A DNA stretch of 64,000 nucleotides from an uncultured Lachnospiraceae bacterium (lineage in GTDB: Bacteria > Bacillota > Clostridia > Lachnospirales > Lachnospiraceae), in assembly GCA_910578645.1 (NCBI GenBank), contig CAJTQI010000001.1, forward strand, positions 882,387 to 946,386. Direction: 5' to 3'. The notes beneath the pieces are model-generated. The model was not told where the DNA came from. It searched no databases and worked only from the letters and a program-made list of their open reading frames with translations. Shown one piece after another: positions 28,053 to 36,345 of this stretch (positions within the stretch are counted from its first letter, which is position 1; each line of letters begins with the position of its first letter). The position numbers were made by a program, and so were the translations under genes.

Positions 28053-28450
28053 TCATTCCCCGGACAGCGTCTTGCGGTACTTTAAAGGTGAAATGCCATA
28101 ATATTTTTGAAAAGTTTCGCAATAATAGCTAGCGCCGCCAAAACCGTGCTCATATGCGATTTCCGTGATGCCTGAGTCAGATTCCAACAAAGCGCCGAGG
28201 CTTTTTCTAAGCCGCAGCTTTGTAGTGTATGTGATGGGGGTGTCACGGAGATATTTTTTAAAGAGCAGGGAGCATTTGCTCTTGCAGCAGGCTCCGGCGA
28301 GTGCGATTTCTTCAAGGGAAATGTGGTTAGCGAAGTGCTCTTCTATATAGGTCATCATATTTTTAAGGGTGGCAAGGTCAGAGGATTCCTTGTCAGTAAC
28401 TTTTGTCCCTGCATCCAGGTTTGCATATATAGTTTTATTCCAGGTCTTCG
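28053..28450 (-). pseudogene. AraC-family regulator fragment (DNA-binding domain only)
   Basis: The C-terminal AraC double helix-turn-helix is intact (HISLEEIALAGACCKSKC, then the GFGGASYYCETFQKYYGISP signature) and ends at 28053. An in-frame ATG occurs at 28358, and the frame stays open upstream (through DKESSDLATLKNMM) to about 28450, but no sensor domain of the usual ~150-180 residues is visible. It sits next to a decayed MATE gene and is probably a remnant, although a free HTH protein cannot be excluded. Confidence 0.6.
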
Positions 28451-28595
28451 TGCCAGTGGCGTGGGGATTTCTTGCTGGCCAGAGTCAATCCTGTCTGGTT
28501 CTATGCGCAACATGCCGGATGTATAGTGGGTTATCTGGATATCCGGGAATGGCATGAAGCAGTATTATAAACAGTTTGCACTGTGTAAGGGGATT

Positions 28596-28917
28596 ATGAT
28601 AAAGATAAAAAATAAACATGATAAAATTCTCCGTCTTGTGTTGCCGATTGCGTTTCAATAGTTTATGCTTGCGTTAGTGGGGCAAGCGACGCGGTGATGT
28701 TGGGAAGGCTGAACCGGAGTTCTATGTCTGCGGTGTCGTTAGCCACACAGGTGACCTTTGTGTTCAATCTTTTTATAGCCGCATTTGTCATCGGTGAGAA
28801 TATGTATGTGGCACAGTATTATGGAAAAAAGGATTATGTGCTTTTGTCCTAAATCTGGATGAGATTGTGAAACACCGACATTATAAAAAATATAAATGGG
28901 TCAGGAATATTACATAA
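28596..28917 (+). pseudogene. MATE efflux gene remnant with stop, frameshift and internal deletion
   Basis: Reading starts at ATG 28596 (after AAGGGG) with a typical MATE N-terminus, ILRLVLPIAFQ, then an in-frame TAG. After a frameshift it continues as SDAVMLGRLNRSSMSAVSLA...AQYYGKKDYV. It then jumps to what looks like the C-terminal tail of the family, HRHYKKYKWVRNIT, ending in TAA at 28917. Most of the ~450-residue protein is missing. Confidence 0.7.
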
Positions 28918-29063
28918 TACAAGAGGCTTTATGAAAGGAATTTTGCGCGAAGCGCAAACGAAGCAGACATTTAACCTGCGTGGTATCTGTCAATATGCTT
29001 GTGCAAGCCCTGCACCTGTCTGATTGCCCGCGGGAATAAAATGATAGAAAACAAGAGAAAGGC

Positions 29064-29705
29064 ATGGTAAAGAAGATGACACACAAAGAAAGACGAGACG
29101 CGCAGATGGCTTATATCTCAGATGAGAGCATATTTCAGGAACAGTTGGTATGCAGGGAGATATTACAGAGATTAAACTTTATGGACCGGACTGATTTTGA
29201 CGGTATCGGTAAGGTGGTCAAGGAACTTTTGGGCAAGTCTGACGGTGCATTTATCAATCCGCCGTTTTATTGTGACTATGGCAAGCATATCGAAGTTGGG
29301 AAGAATTTCTTTGCAAACTATAACTGCACCCTGTTAGATGTGGCGAAGATTAAGATTGGGGATAACTGCCAGATGGCTCCCAACGTGGCCATTTATACGG
29401 CAGGCCACCCGGTACACCCTGTCAGCCGCAATTCCGCATATGAGTATGGTAAGGAAGTGACCATCGGCGACAACGTATGGCTTGGCGGCAACACGGTTAT
29501 CTGTCCCGGCGTGCATATCGGGGATAATGTGGTGATTGGTGCGGGAAGCGTGGTGACCAAGGATATTCCGGATTGGAGCATTGCCGCCGGGAACCCTTGT
29601 AAAGTTATTCGTAAGATTACCGACGATGACAAGAAGAAACTGTTCCGTGATGAAGAAATTGATGATGAGGCGTGGAACGATATTGTGGCGCGTATGGAGT
29701 TCTAG
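29064..29705 (+). CDS. Sugar O-acetyltransferase (LacA/Maa type)
   Basis: This 213-residue left-handed beta-helix acetyltransferase has hexapeptide repeats (IKIGDNCQMAPNVAIYTAGHP, VTIGDNVWLGGNTVICPGV, IGDNVVIGAGSVVTKDI) and the catalytic His in AGHPVHP. An N-terminal Mac domain is seen near residues 5-60. Such enzymes acetylate maltose, glucose or galactosides, perhaps to detoxify excess sugar. An alternative start at 29076 is possible. It stands alone; the 389 bp after it hold a hairpin at 29752-29785 (ATCTGCTGCG/CGCAGCAGAT) and the next promoter. Confidence 0.85.
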   Translation: MVKKMTHKERRDAQMAYISDESIFQEQLVCREILQRLNFMDRTDFDGIGKVVKELLGKSDGAFINPPFYCDYGKHIEVGKNFFANYNCTLLDVAKIKIGDNCQMAPNVAIYTAGHPVHPVSRNSAYEYGKEVTIGDNVWLGGNTVICPGVHIGDNVVIGAGSVVTKDIPDWSIAAGNPCKVIRKITDDDKKKLFRDEEIDDEAWNDIVARMEF

Positions 29706-29899
29706 TACAAGGATTACTAATTAGGTCACATATTGGCTTGTCTGGTTTTTCATCTGCTGCGTTGTTGTCAACCGGCGCAGCAGATGTTACGCCTCATTCT
29801 TTTGCCTTACACATGAAGTAATCGCCTTGCCCAATGTAGCGGTAGTTAATTGTTTGTTGTACCGGAGTGATTATTTCATATCGTTAAAACAAAAAATAC

Positions 29900-29928
29900 T
29901 TGACATGTCATTGAATGTAGTGTATGAT
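29900..29928 (+). promoter_or_regulatory. Sigma-A promoter of the Uma2 gene
   Basis: TTGACA (29900-29905), 17 nt, TATGAT (29923-29928). It gives a leader of about 160 nt before the Uma2 start at 30095; no structure was recognised in the leader. Confidence 0.7.
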
Positions 29929-30094
29929 AATCCCATCAAGAGTAATCAATGAACCGTGCGTTCGCACATTCAGGCAATTTCTGCCGCTTTACTCACAATT
30001 ACAATTTATGGCGGCAGGGCACATCCATAAAGGTTCCTGCCGTGAAAGGAGGGCATTTATGGGCAATGCAGCATTTAAAGGAGAGGGGTTATTT

Positions 30095-30637
30095 ATGGGA
30101 GTTGACGGAAAGAAGATTTATACGGTGGCGGACATTGAGGCGCTTCCTCAGGGAGAGCGGGCCGAACTGATTGACGGGGAGATGTTTGTTATGGACTGTC
30201 CCACATTTACACATCAGGATGTATTAAATTGGATTAACATAAGGATTGGAATATATCTTATGGAGCATAAAGGGCCGTGTAAGGTACTTCCGGCGCCTTT
30301 CGCCGTGTATATACGAGACGATGAGCGCAATTATGTGGAACCGGATATTACTGTAATCTGTGATAGGAATAAGATTGACGAAAAGGGGTGTCACGGGGCG
30401 CCGGACTGGGCAATTGAGATTGTCTCGCCTTCCAGTAAGTATATGGATTACGTGAGGAAGCTTGCCCTGTACGAGACGGCAGGCATGCGGGAATACTGGA
30501 TTGTGGACCCTATACAGAGAAGCATCACAGTATATGATTTGGAGCATAAGGAAGGTCCTGTGCTGCATACTTTTTCCGAGCGGATTAAGGCAGGGATTTA
30601 TGAAGACCTGTATTTGGATTTCAGTGAATTTGAATAG
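30095..30637 (+). CDS. Uma2-family (DUF820) putative restriction endonuclease-fold protein
   Basis: This 180-residue protein has the PD-(D/E)XK nuclease-fold pattern of Uma2: ELIDGE near residue 27, VEPDITVI (Asp) near residue 85, then AIEIVSPSS and RKLALYETAGMREYWIVDP. These residues form the predicted metal site. Family members are abundant in cyanobacteria and scattered in Firmicutes; the role is unclear. I chose ATG 30095 because AAAGGAGAGGGG precedes it and the conserved N-terminus (YTVADIEALPQGERAELI) starts there. An upstream in-frame ATG at 30059 is possible. It ends in a strong terminator. Confidence 0.8.
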   Translation: MGVDGKKIYTVADIEALPQGERAELIDGEMFVMDCPTFTHQDVLNWINIRIGIYLMEHKGPCKVLPAPFAVYIRDDERNYVEPDITVICDRNKIDEKGCHGAPDWAIEIVSPSSKYMDYVRKLALYETAGMREYWIVDPIQRSITVYDLEHKEGPVLHTFSERIKAGIYEDLYLDFSEFE

Positions 30638-30673
30638 CGGATACGTACTGGTAGTCAGTACACAAGAATTTAC

Positions 30674-30731
30674 AATACTCCTTTTTGGCGGACAAGCATT
30701 CACAAAACTTGTCTTTTGAAAAAGGAGTATT
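30674..30731 (+). terminator. Terminator after the Uma2 gene
   Basis: AATACTCCTTTTT (30674-30686) pairs perfectly with AAAAAGGAGTATT (30719-30731). An inner stem GACAAG/CTTGTC (30691-30696/30708-30713) lies in the loop. Confidence 0.75.
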
Positions 30732-31003
30732 TTCTATTTATAAAATTTAGGTTTGACTTTTTGGATTTGTGATTCGTTGTATTAGACAGAGGGAGGTGAA
30801 TGGCATGATGCCAGGATTAAAGGGTGCCTTGCGAAATGATGAATGACAGATTGCGCAAAATGTTCCCTTTTTTACTATACTTTTACCGGGATTAGAATTG
30901 TAATAATCCATGGAAGGGTTTAAGATAGTGGTGGAGGAGACAGAAAATGGTTCTGTCACTCATGGGGGTTGACTAAGAAGGTATGCATGGGAAAGGGGTA
31001 TTT
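30732..31003. other. Non-coding gap with a short repeat-like relic
   Basis: No gene is supported here. The stretch at 30847-30869 (CAGATTGCGCAAAATGTTCC and following T's) is close to the AAATTGCATAAAATGTTCC block of the large-hairpin repeats, but the flanks do not align. It may be a decayed copy or chance. Confidence 0.25.
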
Positions 31004-31885
31004 ATGCGTAGTGAGACAGTTATGTACCAGTTGTTTTTGGACATCGCGGCGGAGGATGAGCGCATTTTAGCCATATATATGAACGGCTCAAGGACGAATG
31101 CCAATGCCACAAAGGATATTTTCCAGGATTATGATATTGTGTTTGTGGTGACTGAAACGAAACCGTTTATCGAGGACAAGGAGTGGATTCGCAGGTTCGG
31201 GGATATCCTGTATATGCAGTATCCTGATGAAAGCCCGAACTGTACAAGCGATAAGGAGAATTTCTATGGCTGGCTGATGCAGTTTAAAGACGGGAACCGG
31301 GTGGACTTGCATGTGGAATCGGTTCCTCATGCCAAGGAGCATATCCATGATGACAAGCTTTGCAGGATTTTACTGGACAAGGGGCATGTTTTGCCTGGAA
31401 TACCGGAGTCCACGGACGAAGAGCGCCATGTGAAGAAACCTACAAAAGAGCAGTTTCTGGCATGTGCCAATGAATTTTGGTGGTGCAGCAACAATCTTGC
31501 CAAAGGTTTGTGGCGGGAGGAAATACCTTATGTCCAGGATATGGCGAATTTTATCGTGCGCAAGCAGTTGGAAAAGATGCTTTCCTGGAAAGTCGGTATC
31601 CTGACGGATTTCGGCGTAAGTGTGGGGAAGTCTGCGAAGTATTTATATAAGTGGCTTAGTGAAGAAGAGTACCGACACTATCTGGACACTTATTTTGGCG
31701 GTAGCGTGCAGGATGGGTGGCGTGCTGTTTTCTCCATGTGTGTCCTGTTTGACTCCACGGCTGAGTTTGTGGCACAAAAATTGGGCTATACCTATAATGT
31801 CGAAGAAGCAAATGCGGCGAGGGGGTTTCTGCAGCATGTGCATGGTCTGCCTAAAGATGCGAAGGAAATTTTTCCTTTTCCTTAA
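31004..31885 (+). CDS. Aminoglycoside 6-adenylyltransferase-like protein (ANT(6)/AadE family)
   Basis: This 293-residue protein has the nucleotidyltransferase motif MNGSRTNANATKD...DYDIVFVV (about residues 25-50) and the later metal-binding Asp in NRVDLHVE. The C-terminal half (NEFWWCSNNLAKGLWREEIPY, then MLSWKVGILTDF) follows the ANT(6) pattern. These enzymes adenylylate streptomycin. The length is close to known enzymes. I used ATG 31004 with AAAGGGG upstream; an ATG at 30983 is in frame. The 3' end overlaps the convergent LysR gene by 35 bp. Confidence 0.82.
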   Translation: MRSETVMYQLFLDIAAEDERILAIYMNGSRTNANATKDIFQDYDIVFVVTETKPFIEDKEWIRRFGDILYMQYPDESPNCTSDKENFYGWLMQFKDGNRVDLHVESVPHAKEHIHDDKLCRILLDKGHVLPGIPESTDEERHVKKPTKEQFLACANEFWWCSNNLAKGLWREEIPYVQDMANFIVRKQLEKMLSWKVGILTDFGVSVGKSAKYLYKWLSEEEYRHYLDTYFGGSVQDGWRAVFSMCVLFDSTAEFVAQKLGYTYNVEEANAARGFLQHVHGLPKDAKEIFPFP

Positions 31886-32759
31886 AATAATGATACAGCA
31901 TATCGGCAGCATGGCTTTTCACCCGTCCTCTGTCGGACATCATTTGCAGGGAGCGGGTGGGAAGGGTACAGCTTATCGGTATCGGCACCAGGCTGCCTTT
32001 CTTGAGTAACGGCAGTGCAAGCGCTTCAGGAACGAAGCCGATTCCCAGATTATTTACAATGAGGGGCAGGAGGAGGTCTGAGGTGGCCACTTCCATGTCA
32101 GGTTCCAAGTCAACTTCATGTTTGATGAAGAAATTTTTATACAGTTCATAAGTCGCCGTACCCCTGCCTAGTCCCACCCAGGGGTATTTTTTTAAGTCCT
32201 TTATTTCCAAGGGCGTGCAGTTATGGCTTTGGTACTGCGTTCCGCCCACAAGTATCTCATGAAAATCCAGGATTTTTTCACAATACACTGTTTTAGGGAT
32301 TTCAAAAGGAGATGTGATGACGGCAAAATCCAGTTTACCGCCAGTCAACTGTCTGATAGTCTCCGGTGTGGTGTGGTTATGGATTTTGATTCTGATGGTC
32401 GGATATTGTTTCTTGAAGCCAAGCAATGCGTCCAGCACAAAAAGGTGCAGCGCCGTCTCAGTCGCACCGATTTCCACAGTGCCGTATCCTTTGGCATTGT
32501 GTCCGTATATTTCTTCCTGGGCATTTAATAGATGGCTGTAGGCGATTTCTACATGGGCGTAAAGAAGCTCGCCTGTTTCGGTCAGGCTGACGCCTCTGGC
32601 CTCACGGATGAACAGACGGGAATTTAATTGGGATTCTAATAATTTCATAACCCTGGTCACATTGGGCTGGTTACTTCCCAATGCGGCGGCGGCTTTCGTG
32701 ATATTCCTGTATTTTGCTACATAGTAGAATATTTTGTAGTATTCAAAGTTGATATCCAT
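31851..32759 (-). CDS. LysR-family transcriptional regulator
   Basis: This 302-residue protein has an N-terminal winged helix-turn-helix (YYVAKYRNITKAAAALGSNQPNVTRVMKLLE, residues 11-41, given in part here) and a substrate-binding domain from about residue 88. It is convergent with the ANT(6)-like gene and divergent from the MATE exporter at 32963. LysR proteins usually control the divergent neighbour, so the MATE gene is the likely target. No ligand can be named. Confidence 0.85.
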   Translation of the reverse strand: MDINFEYYKIFYYVAKYRNITKAAAALGSNQPNVTRVMKLLESQLNSRLFIREARGVSLTETGELLYAHVEIAYSHLLNAQEEIYGHNAKGYGTVEIGATETALHLFVLDALLGFKKQYPTIRIKIHNHTTPETIRQLTGGKLDFAVITSPFEIPKTVYCEKILDFHEILVGGTQYQSHNCTPLEIKDLKKYPWVGLGRGTATYELYKNFFIKHEVDLEPDMEVATSDLLLPLIVNNLGIGFVPEALALPLLKKGSLVPIPISCTLPTRSLQMMSDRGRVKSHAADMLYHYFKEKEKFPSHL

Positions 32760-32962
32760 ATGTTTGTATGCTTTCCATATATATAAAATTCATATATTTA
32801 TTATGTCATATATATATTTTTCATATTGTTATGCGGGTAGTATAATGCATTTTTGCCAGGTTGTAAAGAGAAGGCTGGAATTTGCAGAAGTTCATGGAAC
32901 GGCTGTTCCTGGCTGCAATCAGGCAAGGTTGTGGATTGTTGCATGAAAAGGAGTGGAAGATT

Positions 32963-34303
32963 ATGAATAAGGATATGACCCAGGGAGAGCCCCGGAAAGT
33001 TTTATGGATGTTTTGTCTGCCTATGTTTGGCAGCATCGTGTTCCAACAGCTCTATAACATAGCCGATTCCTTGGTGGCGGGCAGGTTCATCGGTGAGAAT
33101 GCGTTGGCGGCAGTGGGAAACAGTTATAATATTACGCTGATTTTTATTGCCTTCGCTTTTGGGTGCAATATTGGCTGCTCTGTCATGGTGTCGCAGCTAT
33201 TTGGCGCAAAGGATTATAAGACCATGAAAACGGCAGTTTACACGGCATTGATTGCCAGCGGTATTCTTTGCCTGGTTCTGATGTCGGCAGGATTGCTGTC
33301 TTGCGATATGTTACTGAGGCTTATGAAGACACAGTCGGAGATAATGGCGGATTCTTCTTTGTATCTGGATATCTATATCTGGGGGCTTCCTTTTCTGCTC
33401 TTTTATAACATTGCCACGGGTATTTTCTCTGCAATGGGCGATTCCAGGACGCCCTTTGTTTTTCTTGCCCTGTCGTCGAGTGCAAATATCGGGCTTGATA
33501 TTGTTTTCGTCAAATGTTTCGGTATGGGCATTGCAGGAGTGGCGTGGGCTACCTTTATGTGCCAGGGCGTGAGCTGCGTATTATCGCTTGCACTTGTTTT
33601 AAGGCGGCTGTCCGGTATACGGACAGAGGGAAATGTCCGTATCTTTTCATGGAGGCTGCTTGGGAAGATAGCCAAGATAGCCATTCCGAGCATTCTGCAG
33701 CAGTCATTTATTTCCGTGGGAAATATGATGATTCAAGGATGCATTAACAGTTTCGGCGTCAGCGTTGCCGCGGGATACTCCGCCGCCGTCAAACTCAATA
33801 ATCTGGTGATTACATCCTTTACGACAATTGGGAACGGAATTTCCAACTTTGCCGCGCAGAATCTCGGGGCGCATAAGTATGAGAGAATCCGGGCAGGTTT
33901 TTGGGCAGGGCTGAAACTGGTATGGTGTCTGTGTGTCCCTTTCTGCGTCGTTTATATTTTGTCCGGCAAGTATCTGCTTCTACTATTTATGGAAGAAAGC
34001 TCTTCTGTTGCGCTTATGACAGGCAGATATTTTCTGTGGATTGTATCGCCGTTTTATTTCGTGATATCGGTTAAACTGGTGGCGGACGGGATTTTGCGCG
34101 GCGTCAGCGCCATGCGGCAGTTTATGATTGCCACTTTTACGGACCTTGTGCTGCGTGTGGTTTTAGCTTTTGTGCTTTCGTCATGGTCAGGCTCATCCCT
34201 TGGGATATGGTGTTCGTGGCCCATAGGATGGATGATTGGAATGGGAATTTCAGTATTCTTTTACCGAAAGGAGTGTCAGGAAGAATATATGACACAAGCC
34301 TAG
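32963..34303 (+). CDS. MATE-family multidrug exporter
   Basis: This 446-residue membrane protein has about 12 hydrophobic segments and MATE landmarks: QQLYNIADSLVAGRFIGENALAAVG at the N-terminus (given here in short form as the QQLYN..D..V.GR..G motif), AKIAIPSILQQSF at the start of the second half, and FAAQNLGAHKYERI. MATE proteins export cationic drugs with Na+ or H+. The ATG at 32963 follows AAAGGAGTGG. It is divergent from the LysR gene. Confidence 0.87.
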   Translation: MNKDMTQGEPRKVLWMFCLPMFGSIVFQQLYNIADSLVAGRFIGENALAAVGNSYNITLIFIAFAFGCNIGCSVMVSQLFGAKDYKTMKTAVYTALIASGILCLVLMSAGLLSCDMLLRLMKTQSEIMADSSLYLDIYIWGLPFLLFYNIATGIFSAMGDSRTPFVFLALSSSANIGLDIVFVKCFGMGIAGVAWATFMCQGVSCVLSLALVLRRLSGIRTEGNVRIFSWRLLGKIAKIAIPSILQQSFISVGNMMIQGCINSFGVSVAAGYSAAVKLNNLVITSFTTIGNGISNFAAQNLGAHKYERIRAGFWAGLKLVWCLCVPFCVVYILSGKYLLLLFMEESSSVALMTGRYFLWIVSPFYFVISVKLVADGILRGVSAMRQFMIATFTDLVLRVVLAFVLSSWSGSSLGIWCSWPIGWMIGMGISVFFYRKECQEEYMTQA

Positions 34304-34356
34304 CGGAAAGTGGTATAATAGAAAAATATATACTTACGAAGGAGAAGGAATGGCAT

Positions 34357-34671
34357 ATGGAACAAGAAAATATGAAGTCGGAAACAGGCAGCTTAAGCGT
34401 GTGCGGGAGTGACTGCAGTACATGTTATTGTTTTGGAAATCTGTGTGCAGGCTGTCATACATGCAGCGGTAAAGTCTTCCATGTACCGGAAGGGAAAGCC
34501 TGCGCCATCTATGACTGTACGGTGAACAATAAAGGGCTTAAGCATTGTGGGCAGTGCAGCGAGGCGCCCTGTGATGTGTGGATGAAGACCAGGGACCCTA
34601 AGTATTCCGATGAGGAATTTGCCGAGAATGTCAGAGTGCGTATGGATGCCTTAAAGAAGATGGCTCTCTGA
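34357..34671 (+). CDS. Small cysteine-rich DUF3795-type protein
   Basis: This 104-residue protein has ten or more Cys: VCGSDCSTCYCFGNLCAGC, then CAIYDC and HCGQC..APC. The pattern CGxDCxxC and a later CxxC fit DUF3795, possibly a metal-binding protein; the function is unknown. The start at 34357 has AAGGAGAAGG upstream; it begins 53 bp after the MATE gene, so the two may be cotranscribed. Confidence 0.72.
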   Translation: MEQENMKSETGSLSVCGSDCSTCYCFGNLCAGCHTCSGKVFHVPEGKACAIYDCTVNNKGLKHCGQCSEAPCDVWMKTRDPKYSDEEFAENVRVRMDALKKMAL

Positions 34672-34693
34672 TAGGAGTTCATGGGTGGGGGAA

Positions 34694-34833
34694 GTGACTG
34701 TTGGCTGCGCGCTGCTTGCCATAGACTTGTGCAAAATCCCATCACCGAAGATGATTTCAAATGGATTTTGCATCGTAACTGTGAAGGTACCGAACAGTTA
34801 CGATTGGAGGGATAAAGCGGCGCAGAAATGGAG
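34694..34833 (+). promoter_or_regulatory. Pseudoknot-type leader, copy 2 (NSS symporter gene)
   Basis: GTGACTGTT (34694-34702) can pair with AACAGTTAC (34793-34801; one G-U). TGCGC-GCT near 34706 can pair with AGCGGCGCA (34816-34824, one bulged G), giving the same 1-2-1-2 order as at 25507. The shared TTGCC follows the second strand, and GAAATGGAG follows the last. Extra hairpins are inserted: TGCAAAATCC/GGATTTTGCA and CGTAACTGT/ACAGTTACG, the latter competing for AACAGTTAC. Confidence 0.6.
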
Positions 34834-34839
34834 ATAAAG

Positions 34840-36237
34840 ATGACAGAAAATGAAACGAATACAAAGCCGCCCCATACCGGGAAGAGACGGAGTACTTTTT
34901 CCGGCAAATTGGGATATGTGCTTGCAGTTGCCGGCTCGGCGGTGGGGCTTGGCAATATCTGGAGATTTCCCTATCTTGCGGCGAAATATGGTGGCGGGAT
35001 TTTTCTTTTGACCTATTTGATTTTGATGTTGACTTTCGGTTATGCGTTGATTGTATCGGAGACAGCCCTTGGCCGTATGACGAAGAGAAGCCCGGTGGGC
35101 GCCTTCCAGGCTTTTGGGAAGAAACTGCCTTTCAAGTTGGGCGGTTGGGTAAACGCCGTGATTCCTATGCTGATTGTTCCTTATTACAGTGTAATCGGCG
35201 GATGGGTGACGAAATACCTGTTTGAATATCTGCGTGGGAGTACGGAAGCTTTGGCGCAGGATGACTATTTTACCGGATTTATTTCGGATGGTTTCAGCGC
35301 GGAATTATGGTTCCTCTTGTTTAGCTTTATCGTTGTGGCGGTTTTGTTTGCCGGTGTGAAGCATGGTGTAGAGCGGGTTTCTAAAGTGATGATGCCGTTG
35401 CTTGTCATCTTGGCTGTCTTTGTGGCGGGATATTCCATGACCAGACCGGGCGCATTGGAGGGCGTGAGATACTTCCTGATTCCGAATTTTGATAATTTTT
35501 CATGGATGACGGTGGTTGCGGCGATGGGGCAGATGTTTTATTCGTTGTCCATCGCCATGGGTATTTTGTACACTTACGGCTCTTATATGAAGAAAGAAGT
35601 TGACATTGAGCAATCGACGAAACAGGTAGAAGTTTTTGACACGGCGATTGCCATGCTTGCAGGGCTTATGATTATTCCCGCCGTCTTTGCTTTCTCCGGT
35701 GGGAATCCGGATACGCTGCAGGCAGGACCGTCCTTGATGTTTATCACGATTCCGAAGGTATTTGCGAGTATGGGATTCGGAACCGGGGCGGGGATTATTT
35801 TTTTCCTTCTTGTGCTGCTTGCGGCTCTGACAAGCGCCATCTCCCTGGCGGAGTCGGGCGTTTCCACTTTTGAGGACCAGTTTGGTTTCAGCCGGCACAA
35901 GGCTACGGTTTTAATGGGCGTTATTATGGTGCTATTCGGCTCGGCTTCTGCCCTTGGGTTCGGTGTGCTTGATTTTGTCCAGGTAATCGGGATGTCAATT
36001 CTTGATTTCTTCGATTTCCTTACAAACTCATTGATGATGCCTCTGGCAGCTCTGGCGACCTGTCTGTTAGTTACCCGTGTGGCGGGGCTTAATAAGATTA
36101 TGGAGGAAGTGGAACAGTCTTCCGGATTTAAGCGCAAGAAGATGTACTGCTTTTTTATGAAGTACCTTGCTCCGGTGTGTATCGTGATTATCCTGCTCAG
36201 CTCCGTTGCGAATGTATTCGGATGGATTACGATGTAA
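34840..36237 (+). CDS. Sodium-dependent transporter, NSS/SNF family
   Basis: This 465-residue symporter of the neurotransmitter:sodium symporter family has about 11-12 membrane segments. The N-terminal signature GYVLAVAGSAVGLGNIWRFP, including the unwound TM1 and Na+ site residues, and a TM6 region with SLSIAMGILYTYGS are clear. The family includes LeuT and MhsT, which take up amino acids with Na+. I chose ATG 34840: GGAG (34830-34833) is 6 nt upstream, while the ATG at 34828 is part of that same Shine-Dalgarno region. Confidence 0.88.
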   Translation: MTENETNTKPPHTGKRRSTFSGKLGYVLAVAGSAVGLGNIWRFPYLAAKYGGGIFLLTYLILMLTFGYALIVSETALGRMTKRSPVGAFQAFGKKLPFKLGGWVNAVIPMLIVPYYSVIGGWVTKYLFEYLRGSTEALAQDDYFTGFISDGFSAELWFLLFSFIVVAVLFAGVKHGVERVSKVMMPLLVILAVFVAGYSMTRPGALEGVRYFLIPNFDNFSWMTVVAAMGQMFYSLSIAMGILYTYGSYMKKEVDIEQSTKQVEVFDTAIAMLAGLMIIPAVFAFSGGNPDTLQAGPSLMFITIPKVFASMGFGTGAGIIFFLLVLLAALTSAISLAESGVSTFEDQFGFSRHKATVLMGVIMVLFGSASALGFGVLDFVQVIGMSILDFFDFLTNSLMMPLAALATCLLVTRVAGLNKIMEEVEQSSGFKRKKMYCFFMKYLAPVCIVIILLSSVANVFGWITM

Positions 36238-36303
36238 TACAATTTTTCATGTGCGGTTTCGCCAATTGTAAATCGCTATGTTAGTCAAGATGAAGGTTTT
36301 AAA

Positions 36304-36337
36304 AACCCCCGGGGCACATTCGTGCTTTCCGGGGGTT
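36304..36337. terminator. Bidirectional terminator between the NSS and GH31 genes
   Basis: AACCCCCGG pairs with CCGGGGGTT, flanked by AAAAA on the left and TACTTTCT on the right. It serves the convergent genes on both sides. Confidence 0.8.
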
Positions 36338-36345
36338 ACTTTCTG

